A stretch of 34,631 nucleotides of DNA from a virus. The translations under genes and the position numbers were made by a program. Below, one piece after another: positions 8,770 through 15,823 of the stretch (the stretch's first letter is position 1; every line of letters starts with the position of its first letter). The stretch lies in IMG/VR virus record IMGVR_UViG_3300038548_000174, positions 1-34,631 of that record. One strand, 5' to 3'. The notes beneath the pieces are model-generated. The model did no database searches. It was not told the DNA's origin and saw nothing but the letters and a program-made list of their open reading frames with translations.

Positions 8770-11325
8770 ATGACCATTACTGTAAATGAAGCTAGAAATG
8801 AATACACCAGCAACGCAGGGCAAGCCATTTTTTCGTACACATTTAAGATATTTTCAATCACTGATCTTAATGTCTACATCACGCCAGCCGGTCAAGATGC
8901 CAATGACTCAACCGATTTAACCACGGCTTACACTGTATTAGGCGTTGGTGATGAAGATGGCGGCACCATAACGCTAACTGTTGGCGCTAATTTAAATGAT
9001 TTGGTAACCATAGTTTCCAACGTGCCATCAAGTAGAACCATTGATTATCAAAACAATGGCGATTTCAGACCAGACGTTGTTAATAGTGATTTCGATCGGG
9101 TTGTTTCCATTGCAAAAAAAGTTGAAGATTTATCCGGTAGAGCGTTATTGCTTCAGCAGTCACAACAAGGGCCAAAGCCTTTAACTCTACCCGCGCCATC
9201 TTCAGGGGAATTATTACGATGGAAAGCTGATTTAACGGGACTTGAGAACGTTGAAATTGTTAATTTAGACGCAGCCATTATAACGCTCTTTGGTAGGGAT
9301 CTAATTGATAGCCCCGATGCAGCAGCCGGAAGGCAAGTGCTGGAGCTTGGCGCGCTAAACCCTGATACGCTAGACATTGCAATTGCAGACGCGACGCTAT
9401 TAGTTGGCGACCTTTTGAATGTCGGCGGCAGGGCAACATTAAATGACGGCGGCAGGTCATTCTGGAAAGTCGTACTCACATCGACCGTAACGCCAAATAC
9501 ATCAACTATCGTTGTATCAACTGGTGATGCTACTCTCTCACTGGTACTGCAAGTTAACGGCCCTATCTCTGCTATATCTTGCGGCGTTAAGACCGTTGTG
9601 AACTCTCAAGTATTTATACAAGAAGCTCAGAACCTATCAGAGTTATTTCAAGTTCCTGTCGTTTTCTCTGGAATACCTCAGATATCATTTAACGGATTTA
9701 TAGAGTTCGAGGGTTATTTAGAGTGGCATGGCTCGGGACGATTTGATACCACAGTTAAACCGCTACAGCTAACTAGAACATTAATTAGTGCTTCAAATTG
9801 GATTCAAAAGAAAAACGAGAACGTGGCGCTTAATCATTTCTTAATGCAAGACATGGGGTTCGACGGCTCGTACTCTCTTGGCGGATTCCCCGCTGTAGAT
9901 AATTTAGTGTCAATGATTAGAATCAAGCCTGACGGCGTAACCGATACTGATATTACTTATCTACGTTGTCACTTTAAAGATATCCCCCACGAGTGTACCG
10001 TTCACAGCCCAAAAGTTACCAGCCTTGTTAGTTCTGGCGGTAAGATTGACGGAATAAATATGCTGTTTTGTTCCGGTGATGTGACTAGTTTGGCTAATGC
10101 ATCACGTAGCTGTAACATGTTTAAAACCATTAATGGCTCAATTGATGATCCAGGGGAATATTTAAATTTCCCTATCACTAACGTTGTGTCATTCGGTAAT
10201 ACTTGTCGAGGAATGAGATCGCTAGCTGATTTTAAACGCGGGACTAGACATTTTAGTCACAACAATTCGTCAGTTGTAGACATGACAGACGTCGCAAGCA
10301 TATCGGTTGATGGTGTAAAGGATGGAACTATTGGCCCTAACAATAGCGGGTTCCAAACTGCCGCCGCAGTTGATACTAAAAACTTCTATGAGGTACAGGG
10401 TATTGATGTTGAGATTATGGGTGGAGTTTGGAACGCAGACAATGAGGTCGACACTGTAGCCGCAGTGCTAGTCACCGATTTTATCTATCCAGCGGAAACA
10501 ACTGGCACATACACTGGGAACCAGTCGCAACGGGTAAACATTAGAGGATTTAGGGCTGAAAATATAACAGGCCACGCTGTACGACTACTTAATACTGCCG
10601 ATTGCTATGTCGAACATGTTAACGCGATTAACTGTGACCTAGACGCTGTCTCTTTTGAATTTACAGCAAAGCTTGACGCGGCAGGTGATCCAATAGTTCC
10701 GTCTGGCAACTCAGCTAACCATTTAAAATCAAGAGCGTGTAGAAATACGTTATCAAGTAATGCGAGCAACCCCGTAACAGTGGGCTTGGACCTTGAAAAT
10801 GAGTTCGGGCAGTTTGAAGTCGAGATACCTCATGACAAATATGAAGAGGGGGCGGTTAACGTAAACCCTAACCCGATGCTGACCGACTTTACCGGAGGTA
10901 TATCACCGTTACATTGGCCTGGTGCTGCTATATATGCGGCGGCTGGGTCTGTAATTGGAGCCCCCGCATCGTTTGTATTAGACGACACTAGCGCGGTAGC
11001 CTTACACTTTAAGACTTTTGAAAAAATACCATGTGTGGAAAATGATATTTATTATTTCAAATTATTTGTTCAGTCTGGTACAGGGCCTTCGCAATCAGTA
11101 TTGGTACAAGAGTTCACATCTGCTGATGGGTTTATTGCATCGACATTCATACCGTTGAACGCTACAGGCACACTAACAGAGGTGTCAAAGCGGTTTAAAA
11201 GTGCAAATGCAACCTGTGCTTACATTAAAGTTAACCTGCTACCTGCTGGCGAGTCAGGCGGTGATAGTGCAAGCATCGGCACTACGACATTTGCCAACGT
11301 GCGAATAGGAAGAAAGCCGTTTTAA
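8770..11325 (+). CDS. Tail fibre/tailspike with T7 gp17-like N-terminal attachment domain
   Basis: 851 residues. Residues 1 to about 140 are a T7 gp17-type virion-binding domain: FSYTFKIFSITDLNVYI, a TAYTVLGVGDEDGGTITL stretch, then RTIDYQNNGDFRPDVVNSDFDR and a helix ending in a Gln-rich linker (LLLQQSQQG). The middle (about 230-690) is Asn/Ser/Gly-rich with regular short strands, consistent with a parallel beta-helix. The last ~140 residues start NPNPMLTDFTGG and look like a separate beta-sandwich, a form often carbohydrate-binding. Codon choice after about 9600 looks more varied than upstream, as expected of an exchanged receptor-binding module. This is the last gene of the rightward unit before the shared terminator. 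Confidence 0.85.
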   Translation: MTITVNEARNEYTSNAGQAIFSYTFKIFSITDLNVYITPAGQDANDSTDLTTAYTVLGVGDEDGGTITLTVGANLNDLVTIVSNVPSSRTIDYQNNGDFRPDVVNSDFDRVVSIAKKVEDLSGRALLLQQSQQGPKPLTLPAPSSGELLRWKADLTGLENVEIVNLDAAIITLFGRDLIDSPDAAAGRQVLELGALNPDTLDIAIADATLLVGDLLNVGGRATLNDGGRSFWKVVLTSTVTPNTSTIVVSTGDATLSLVLQVNGPISAISCGVKTVVNSQVFIQEAQNLSELFQVPVVFSGIPQISFNGFIEFEGYLEWHGSGRFDTTVKPLQLTRTLISASNWIQKKNENVALNHFLMQDMGFDGSYSLGGFPAVDNLVSMIRIKPDGVTDTDITYLRCHFKDIPHECTVHSPKVTSLVSSGGKIDGINMLFCSGDVTSLANASRSCNMFKTINGSIDDPGEYLNFPITNVVSFGNTCRGMRSLADFKRGTRHFSHNNSSVVDMTDVASISVDGVKDGTIGPNNSGFQTAAAVDTKNFYEVQGIDVEIMGGVWNADNEVDTVAAVLVTDFIYPAETTGTYTGNQSQRVNIRGFRAENITGHAVRLLNTADCYVEHVNAINCDLDAVSFEFTAKLDAAGDPIVPSGNSANHLKSRACRNTLSSNASNPVTVGLDLENEFGQFEVEIPHDKYEEGAVNVNPNPMLTDFTGGISPLHWPGAAIYAAAGSVIGAPASFVLDDTSAVALHFKTFEKIPCVENDIYYFKLFVQSGTGPSQSVLVQEFTSADGFIASTFIPLNATGTLTEVSKRFKSANATCAYIKVNLLPAGESGGDSASIGTTTFANVRIGRKPF

Positions 11326-11332
11326 AAAATAA

Positions 11333-11348
11333 AGCCCACGGATGGGCT
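11333..11348. terminator. Bidirectional intrinsic terminator at the convergence of both transcription units
   Basis: Six-base-pair stem AGCCCA/TGGGCT with loop CGGA. On the plus strand it is followed by ATTTACTTTTATT; on the minus strand by TTTATTTTTT. It ends the tail fibre transcript and the ninG-end transcript. It is the only convergence point in the circle. Confidence 0.8.
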
Positions 11349-11433
11349 ATTTACTTTTATTATGAAGCCAAACTAAACAGCCAAATATCACAACACAACC
11401 AATCAAAAATATTACACCTGGCAAGTTTGGCAT
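11347..11433 (-). CDS. Tiny single-span membrane protein coupled to ninG
   Basis: 28 residues: MPNLPG, then a hydrophobic span of about 17 residues (VIFLIGCVVIFGCLVWL), then a basic tail HNKSK. The ATG overlaps the ninG stop by one base (TAATG) and has a strong upstream AGGGGG, so translation is well supported despite its size. Its stop codon lies in the stem of the shared terminator, making it the last gene of the leftward unit. The orientation suggests N-terminus out, basic tail in the cytoplasm. Function unknown. Confidence 0.68.
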   Translation of the reverse strand: MPNLPGVIFLIGCVVIFGCLVWLHNKSK

Positions 11434-12083
11434 TATAACCCCCTTAGTTTTGCGTAAAACCTAGCGCGACGATTAAATATTTTCTTGATCCGCTTAAGTC
11501 GATCGATATCGAATTTGTTTGATTCAGGTTCGTTATTGTTTTCAAGGAACTCAACTTTATCAATGCCAATTTTTTGAATTAAATTAATTCTATAACTAGC
11601 GTCAACCGTTGCGGCCTTAGCTGAAAACTTACCACCACCAGCATTACATGATTTGCATTGCTTATGGACATTAAAAAGAATAAACCTTAACTGGCCTTTT
11701 GCGCCTCTTGTCATAAAATGCCCGGCATCCCAACAGCCGCCAACCTTCCAGCCTTGTTCGTGCTCGATAACCTCTCTTGGCTTTAGGCATGAAATACATG
11801 GATCGGCATAGTCACGAATGCGAATATATTTATTAAATGCCGATTGAGCTTCAGCTAACCATTTTGATTTAGGCTTAATTCGCTCCCTTGCTTCTCTATG
11901 GGCTTTATTGGCGGCCTTAACTTCTTTGGCTTGTGATTGCTTGGCTTTGGCCTGTTGTCGCTTGCGCTGTTGCTCCTGCTTAGCTACAGTAAACTTGTAA
12001 GCGCAATCCACTTGGCAAAATTTATATATACCTGCATGAAAGGGCTTATCTGCTTTTTTGCTGCAAAATTTACATTTAGCCAT
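11433..12083 (-). CDS. ninG: NinG (Rap-like) recombination nuclease
   Basis: 216 residues, the normal NinG length. In lambda, NinG/Rap is a Holliday-junction/D-loop endonuclease acting with the Red pathway. N-terminal zinc finger: CKFC near residue 4 and CQVDC near residue 23. Then a Lys/Gln/Ala-rich helix (about 33-75), and a core HNH-like zinc site: DPCISCLKPRE, CWDAGHFMTRGA, and NVHKQCKSCNAGG, holding the Cys-x2-Cys, Gly-His-Phe and His-x-Gln-Cys-x2-Cys-Asn residues expected of the family. It overlaps the gene upstream by 8 bases and the downstream tiny membrane gene by one. It fits the RecT/exonuclease pair on the rightward arm as a recombination set. Confidence 0.93.
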   Translation of the reverse strand: MAKCKFCSKKADKPFHAGIYKFCQVDCAYKFTVAKQEQQRKRQQAKAKQSQAKEVKAANKAHREARERIKPKSKWLAEAQSAFNKYIRIRDYADPCISCLKPREVIEHEQGWKVGGCWDAGHFMTRGAKGQLRFILFNVHKQCKSCNAGGGKFSAKAATVDASYRINLIQKIGIDKVEFLENNNEPESNKFDIDRLKRIKKIFNRRARFYAKLRGL

Positions 12084-12276
12084 TATTTATTATCCTTACA
12101 CAATGTTTGCAGGTCACTTCGGCCTTATTTGTTGTTAATAATTTAGGGTTGGTTACCATAAGATCGGTACACGCCTTAGCTACGAATGGAACTAAACCCT
12201 CTCTATTCCAACAATCGATAGCATATTGACGATCACCCGACACCTTACCCCCTACCTTTAAATGAATTTTACTCAT
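12076..12276 (-). CDS. Small protein between ninB and ninG, possible zinc-binding end
   Basis: 66 residues if started at ATG 12276 (MSKIHLKVGGKVSGDRQYAI), which leaves an 8-base overlap with ninB; a longer frame begins at 12306 but would overlap ninB by 38 bases. A Cys pair (CKHC) lies near the C-terminus, with a third Cys near residue 22 and another in the 'KACTDL' segment. The genes at both sides are recombination functions, so a DNA-related role is plausible, but I do not recognise the family. Confidence 0.72.
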   Translation of the reverse strand: MSKIHLKVGGKVSGDRQYAIDCWNREGLVPFVAKACTDLMVTNPKLLTTNKAEVTCKHCVRIINNG

Positions 12277-12709
12277 TTTTATATTCCAATTCCAACCCGT
12301 TCTCATGCCAAAACATTACTAAATTGTCACGGTAAAGGTTGTGCTGTTTAGTTGAAAATAACGATGTTACTTGTATTAAGTCCATCACGTTTATTTGTTG
12401 CTCTCGATTCATTAGGTGAAAGTTTATATTATCCAATACCCAACCAACTTTCGGCCCCATTTCTCTATCAGAAATCAATATAGGCAAGCCAAAATCTAAC
12501 TTGCACCCATTGCCAGCCTCTCTAATGTCGCAGCCTTGAAACTGGCTTATTTTCTTGTACCAAATGTGCTGTTGTGAGTTAGCCGATAAGCCACGCTTTT
12601 CTGACCACTCAGTAATAACAACTCGATATTGTTTACCGCTTAATACAACTTCTCGCATTTTCGCAAGCAATTCAGGAAGCGATCCCCGATGTAGTTTAAA
12701 GTCAGCCAT
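12269..12709 (-). CDS. ninB: NinB (Orf-like) recombination mediator
   Basis: 146 residues, matching lambda NinB/Orf (146 aa), a recombination mediator that binds single-stranded DNA and works with the Red system. Visible family features: the 'YRVVITEWSEKRGLSANSQQ'-type segment (V-I-E--R--SQN--LW), here followed by HIWYKKISQ, and the C-terminal helix with LIQVTSLFST and FWHENG. Upstream 49 bases hold a plus-strand terminator hairpin; the Shine-Dalgarno is weak. It is followed by an 8-base overlap with the next gene toward ninG. Confidence 0.88.
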   Translation of the reverse strand: MADFKLHRGSLPELLAKMREVVLSGKQYRVVITEWSEKRGLSANSQQHIWYKKISQFQGCDIREAGNGCKLDFGLPILISDREMGPKVGWVLDNINFHLMNREQQINVMDLIQVTSLFSTKQHNLYRDNLVMFWHENGLELEYKNE

Positions 12710-12752
12710 AATAATGTTACTCTTTCATTTCACCTGTTACTGTTAGCTCTTT

Positions 12753-12777
12753 GCCCATCACATTGATGGGCTTTTTT
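12753..12777 (+). terminator. Plus-strand intrinsic terminator inside the leftward operon
   Basis: Perfect 8-bp stem GCCCATCA/TGATGGGC (12753-12760 with 12764-12771), loop CAT, followed by six T on the plus strand. The minus strand has no T-run, so it would stop transcripts running rightward, opposite to the genes around it. It overlaps the stop of the gene at 12758-12952. A plausible role is to stop late tail transcripts that leak past 11333-11348. Confidence 0.72.
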
Positions 12778-12952
12778 GTTCTGAATTATCAGTAATTATA
12801 TCTTCATAAGTTATTTTAGTATTGTGCTGATGCATCCAGTTGGGGATATGTTTATTAAGCCAGTTCCACGCGTCGCTTTCGGTTTCCATTCCGCCATACC
12901 AGCGAACATATTTGGCCAATTCGTCCATTTGTTCCTGAGTCTTTAGCTGCAT
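12758..12952 (-). CDS. Hypothetical 64-aa protein
   Basis: 64 residues beginning MQLKTQEQMDELAKYVRWYG with ESDAWNWLNKHIPNW in the middle: a compact, aromatic-rich helical protein of a kind often seen among small phage early genes. It overlaps the preceding gene by 10 bases, consistent with the same operon. No catalytic or metal-binding motif is visible and I cannot assign a function. The stop codon is inside the plus-strand terminator hairpin. Confidence 0.7.
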   Translation of the reverse strand: MQLKTQEQMDELAKYVRWYGGMETESDAWNWLNKHIPNWMHQHNTKITYEDIITDNSEQKSPSM

Positions 12953-13179
12953 GGCTTAACAACCGACTGAATAACCAACATGCTTAACGTTCCAGTTTTA
13001 CTCAATTGAGCCCAACCAGAAAGGCCTAAATGGTCATTACTGTAAGCGCAATCTTTCCAATCATCGCCGTACGTGTTTAGTTTTTTATGATTGATGAAAT
13101 TTTTAATGCAGCTGTTGCCAAACTGTAACATCGCTGGCGTTAAGTCCTGCCCTCTCGTTCTGATAATTATTTTTTTCAT
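12943..13179 (-). CDS. Hypothetical 78-aa basic protein
   Basis: 78 residues: MKKIIIRTRGQDLTPAMLQF at the N-terminus, Lys/Asn-rich middle, and a C-terminal half with DDWKDCAYSNDHLG. Overlaps its neighbours by 4 bases upstream (ATGA type) and 10 bases downstream, good evidence for coupled translation. No recognised domain. The Trp/Cys-rich middle is not a zinc-finger pattern. Confidence 0.68.
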   Translation of the reverse strand: MKKIIIRTRGQDLTPAMLQFGNSCIKNFINHKKLNTYGDDWKDCAYSNDHLGLSGWAQLSKTGTLSMLVIQSVVKPCS

Positions 13180-13382
13180 CGTCCTGACCTCTTATATTTA
13201 CCGCGTCGATTCTTCTTGTGCGGTGGTGTGAATGATTGAAGTTGCTTGTCAATATTTAAATCGCCAGATGCAATATTGAAGTGATCGATAGCATTGATTG
13301 CATAAGTAATAGTCTCAGAAAGACTAGCAAATGAACAAGCTATCAGAATTTGACGATCCATTATTTCTCTTGAATTACTCAT
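13176..13382 (-). CDS. Hypothetical 68-aa protein with basic tail
   Basis: 68 residues. A helical N-terminal part (IMDRQILIACSFASLSETI) is followed by a strongly basic C-terminus (PPHKKNRRGKYKRSGR), which suggests nucleic-acid binding. It starts four bases inside the stop of the upstream gene and ends four bases inside the next start, so it is in a chain of overlapping early genes. Not recognised. Confidence 0.65.
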   Translation of the reverse strand: MSNSREIMDRQILIACSFASLSETITYAINAIDHFNIASGDLNIDKQLQSFTPPHKKNRRGKYKRSGR

Positions 13383-13579
13383 GAATTATTTTCCTCATTT
13401 TTAGCTGCCCGCTCTGCATCATACTTAACTTTCGCAGCGTCAGGACGGTGACAACCAAGCATTTTATTGAAATTGGTAAGCATGTTGCCTTGCTGCTTAA
13501 TTAAACTCTTGAGTGGCTTCGACTTCTCGACTGGCTTAATTAATGGAGCTATAAGTAGAACGTTTTGATTAAAAAGCAT
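13379..13579 (-). CDS. Hypothetical 66-aa protein
   Basis: 66 residues: a hydrophobic beginning (MLFNQNVLLIAPLI) followed by a Lys-rich helical region and GCHRPDAAKVKYDAERAAKN near the end. The hydrophobic stretch is too short to be sure of membrane insertion. Shine-Dalgarno AGGAG lies on the minus strand just before the ATG. It follows the HNH-like gene by one base and overlaps the next gene by four. Function unknown. Confidence 0.66.
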   Translation of the reverse strand: MLFNQNVLLIAPLIKPVEKSKPLKSLIKQQGNMLTNFNKMLGCHRPDAAKVKYDAERAAKNEENNS

Positions 13580-13580
13580 G

Positions 13581-14129
13581 TTATTTCTCCTTGTTGGTTG
13601 ATAACCAGCCTTTGTGCTGCTTGCGCCGGCCCAAGTGAACTTGACTCATATGGCTCTGATGCAAACCGTTAGTGCGGCAGAATTCAGACAGGTTATACAC
13701 ATCAACATTCTCACCGACTGGACTTATAAACTTATAATGCTTAGCTCTTGACTCGATCATATTGACCGCTTGTGTCACAAAGCAACATGTTTCAGCGCTA
13801 TATATTTTGTTACCCTTAACAAGAATATCTTTATCCAATTGCTTACCTTGCCAGTCTTGATTTACCATCCATCGTCTGAAGTTGCTAAAAGTTAACCACT
13901 CCTTGCAGACGGTACAACCTATATAAGTTGGGCATTTTGCTTGGCGCTTTTCCGAGTAGCACCGCTCAAGCATGCTTTTCCATACTCTGTATATTGGACA
14001 CCTGCCTCGCTTTCCATCTATACGCGGATCGACCATATAATCAGCATCATTCGTGCCGATACCGTAAATTGGCTTTCTTAAAGCTAATGATCTTTTACTT
14101 GCTGGAATTTCTATAAATTGATTTGTCAT
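13581..14129 (-). CDS. HNH/AP2-like phage DNA-binding protein with C-terminal NUMOD-like helix
   Basis: 182 residues from ATG 14129, chosen because AAGGTG lies six bases upstream; an in-frame GTG nine bases earlier is part of this site. It carries hallmarks of a widespread phage family related to homing-type HNH/AP2 proteins: GIGTNDADYMVD, CPIYRVWKSMLERCYSEK, TYIGCTVCKEWLTFSNFRRWM, QLDKDILVKGNKIYSAETC. The C-terminal 45 residues (VYNLSEFCRTNGLHQSHMSQ, then KQHKGW) resemble a NUMOD1-like DNA-binding helix. The classic HNH catalytic His pair is not evident, so nuclease activity is unsure. Such genes are often free-standing mobile elements within phage early regions. Confidence 0.76.
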   Translation of the reverse strand: MTNQFIEIPASKRSLALRKPIYGIGTNDADYMVDPRIDGKRGRCPIYRVWKSMLERCYSEKRQAKCPTYIGCTVCKEWLTFSNFRRWMVNQDWQGKQLDKDILVKGNKIYSAETCCFVTQAVNMIESRAKHYKFISPVGENVDVYNLSEFCRTNGLHQSHMSQVHLGRRKQHKGWLSTNKEK

Positions 14130-14130
14130 T

Positions 14131-14316
14131 TTACGCACCTTTAGAAAAGAATTGTTGCCGTATTTCTACGGCGAAAGGTGCTTGATTTGTATTTGATTGC
14201 TCCGACTGGGGAGCGAAAGGTGCTGCGCGTGGAATTAAACAATAGCATATTAAGCCCTGCTGTCCAGTAATTTGCATGTAGACATTAGTTAATTTTTCTT
14301 TCCCACAATCCATCAC
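14131..14316 (-). CDS. Small 'APFA'-motif hypothetical protein
   Basis: Up to 61 residues; ATG at 14277 would give 48 and avoids most of the 32-base overlap with the upstream gene. Two repeated Ala-Pro-Phe-Ala motifs (RAAPFAPQ and NQAPFAVEIRQQFF) come from a 12-bp direct repeat in the DNA. It ends one base before the ATG of the HNH-like gene, and that gene's ribosome binding site is in its last codons. Similar tiny frames with repeated APFA motifs are known to me from other gammaproteobacterial phages and genomes, but no function is established. Neither candidate start has a clear ribosome binding site. Confidence 0.45.
   Translation of the reverse strand: MMDCGKEKLTNVYMQITGQQGLICYCLIPRAAPFAPQSEQSNTNQAPFAVEIRQQFFSKGA
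14171..14224. repeat. Pair of 12-bp direct repeats (GCGAAAGGTGCT)
   Basis: GCGAAAGGTGCT occurs at 14171-14182 and 14213-14224, 42 bp apart, exactly 14 codons, so both copies encode Ala-Pro-Phe in the minus-strand gene. The exact DNA match together with a kept frame suggests either protein-level constraint or a binding site pair. Confidence 0.6.
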
Positions 14317-14608
14317 TGGAATTATATTTCCTTGGGCCTTTAGTTTTAATAACCGGCACCGCCTTAGCCTTCAGTTTAATAACCCTCTCTGGTCGCTCTG
14401 GCCGGTACTCCTCGGCAACTGAGCGAAGGTATTTATTAGCTTCATCGCGCCCTGGATAACCCTCATTGAACCTGAGCAACTTCTCATAATGATTTGTCAC
14501 TTCCTGCCGCCGGTCTTCGGGAATAGCTTTGAATTTCTTAATTATCCAGCGAATATCATTAACACCACGCCGACAAAAATACATGATTGGTCTAATTAGT
14601 TTTGACAC
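14285..14608 (-). CDS. Hypothetical 107-aa basic helical protein
   Basis: 107 residues: MSKLIRPIMYFCRRG, then a helix with IPEDRRQEVTNHYEKLLR, a conserved-looking GYPGRDEANKYLRSVAEEY, and a Lys/Arg/Val-rich tail. Strong net positive charge suggests nucleic acid contact. It abuts the upstream gene with no gap (stop at 14609, start at 14608). I believe this family recurs in phage early regions but I cannot give a function. Confidence 0.72.
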   Translation of the reverse strand: MSKLIRPIMYFCRRGVNDIRWIIKKFKAIPEDRRQEVTNHYEKLLRFNEGYPGRDEANKYLRSVAEEYRPERPERVIKLKAKAVPVIKTKGPRKYNSSDGLWERKIN

Positions 14609-15010
14609 TTAATCAACTCTCCAATAATTATCAGGGTTTTTAATCATAGCTCTAACTAGCCTCCTTAGCTTCGCAATTGCCTCGCATGAGTCAACGTTAT
14701 TCTTTTCTTCGTACCAGTCAAAATCTGGATACGTGTAGTCTTCTTCTAACGGATCTAAAAGGGTTATATACTCAAGTTTGCGGTCAAACCTTTTAAAAAG
14801 CGCGCTTCTAATATTAAATCTAACGCCATCAGCCCCGTTAAAATCAGGATAGATATTAGAAACATAAAGAAGGGATTTAAAGTAAGCATTATCAACGCGC
14901 CAATCTAACAGCCCGCGTCTTTTTTGTTCTGCTATTCCTGATTTCTCAACTAAATCGTTTGCATACTTAACTAGTAATTCTAATTTTAGTAATTCACTTT
15001 TAACGCTCAT
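14609..15010 (-). CDS. Hypothetical 133-aa protein
   Basis: 133 residues. Leu/Lys-rich N-terminal helix (about 1-35), then aromatic and acidic sequence (YPDFNGADGVRFNIRS; DPLEEDYTYPDFDWYEE), then a C-terminal helix CEAIAKLRRLVRAMIK. No metal or nucleotide motif. It lies two bases after the preceding gene and directly before the next. Part of the replication-proximal early operon; role unknown. Confidence 0.72.
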   Translation of the reverse strand: MSVKSELLKLELLVKYANDLVEKSGIAEQKRRGLLDWRVDNAYFKSLLYVSNIYPDFNGADGVRFNIRSALFKRFDRKLEYITLLDPLEEDYTYPDFDWYEEKNNVDSCEAIAKLRRLVRAMIKNPDNYWRVD

Positions 15011-15012
15011 AA

Positions 15013-15240
15013 TTATTTACCCTTAGTTTTATTTTTGGCCATCTTTTTAGCCATCTTAGATTCTTTCACCGACTCTTTAACCATTCGCTCAATCATCTTG
15101 CCCACGGTCTTATCGATGAATGATGATTGCTTGTACATCTTCTTGCCAAACTCAGCATGACGGCGGGCAATAGCTTGGTTAGAGCCATCTTTAACGGCTT
15201 CCTTTATGATTGAGTCATATACAAAATTTGCAATGTCCAT
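15013..15240 (-). CDS. Hypothetical 75-aa Lys-rich protein
   Basis: 75 residues from ATG 15240, immediately after the stop of the helicase-loader-like gene and 8 bases from AGGGG. A longer frame from 15279 would overlap that gene by 38 bases and is less likely. The protein is helical (MDIANFVYDSIIKEAVKDG) with a very basic tail of Lys and Met (KESKMAKKMAKNKTKGK). Nucleic-acid binding is plausible from charge only. Confidence 0.7.
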   Translation of the reverse strand: MDIANFVYDSIIKEAVKDGSNQAIARRHAEFGKKMYKQSSFIDKTVGKMIERMVKESVKESKMAKKMAKNKTKGK

Positions 15241-15241
15241 A

Positions 15242-15823
15242 TTATTTACCCCTATTTTCTTCAAACTTTTTAATACCATCGGCCAAGCTTTTCATTCCTG
15301 ACTTGTCTTTTGATTTGTTGTTTTCTATCTCAAATCTGCCAGGAAGGTTTTTAGGTAACAACTCAACAGGCGTTCTTTCGTAGTTTTTGTAAGCAGCTAC
15401 GAACTCTTTTTTTACCCAAACTAATTGATCGGTTGTTAATGAACAGATGTGACACCAGCCGCCAACGGATCTAACTGCCGCCATCGCCATGCCATCGTCA
15501 AGTTTTAATGCGCCATAAGAGCCTATTCTGACCATTTCACCTATGATGGTATGCCATTGTAGCTCTGCCTTGTCGTCGACCTCTTGTTCTTGCTGTTTAG
15601 AGGTTCCAGCAATTTGCTTGGCAATGTTTGCTGGCTTAGGAAAAAACATGCCCTGATCTGGATCTAGCAAATGACTATGAAAAGCTTTCTCAACTTTTTC
15701 TATTGGATAGCTTATTAACATTTGAAAGTAAGTTTGCATTAACGTTTTGGTGATCTTCTTATCGAACAATTCACCGGTGGTAGTCATTATTTCGGCAAAT
15801 TTATTTTTATCGCTGTTATTCAT
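15242..15823 (-). CDS. Putative helicase loader (lambda P-like, DUF6475-type)
   Basis: 193 residues. The N-terminal 65 residues (KFAEIMTTTGELFDKKITK, YFQMLISYPIEKVEKAFHSH, GMFFPKPANIAKQI) match the opening seen in phage proteins paired with a replication initiator: a helical domain ending in 'FFPKPADI-K-I'. The middle (WHTIIGEMVRIGSYGALKLDD, VGGWCHICSLTTDQLVWVKKEF) also fits the DUF6475/replication-P-like group. Its start overlaps the end of the initiator gene by 8 bases. In lambda and P22 such proteins bring host DnaB to the origin. Assignment is by pattern and position. Confidence 0.72.
   Translation of the reverse strand: MNNSDKNKFAEIMTTTGELFDKKITKTLMQTYFQMLISYPIEKVEKAFHSHLLDPDQGMFFPKPANIAKQIAGTSKQQEQEVDDKAELQWHTIIGEMVRIGSYGALKLDDGMAMAAVRSVGGWCHICSLTTDQLVWVKKEFVAAYKNYERTPVELLPKNLPGRFEIENNKSKDKSGMKSLADGIKKFEENRGK

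Noticed and set aside
9153-9479. 108-aa minus-strand frame inside the tail fibre gene
   Set aside because: Antisense shadow; the plus-strand protein is continuous through the T7-like domain.
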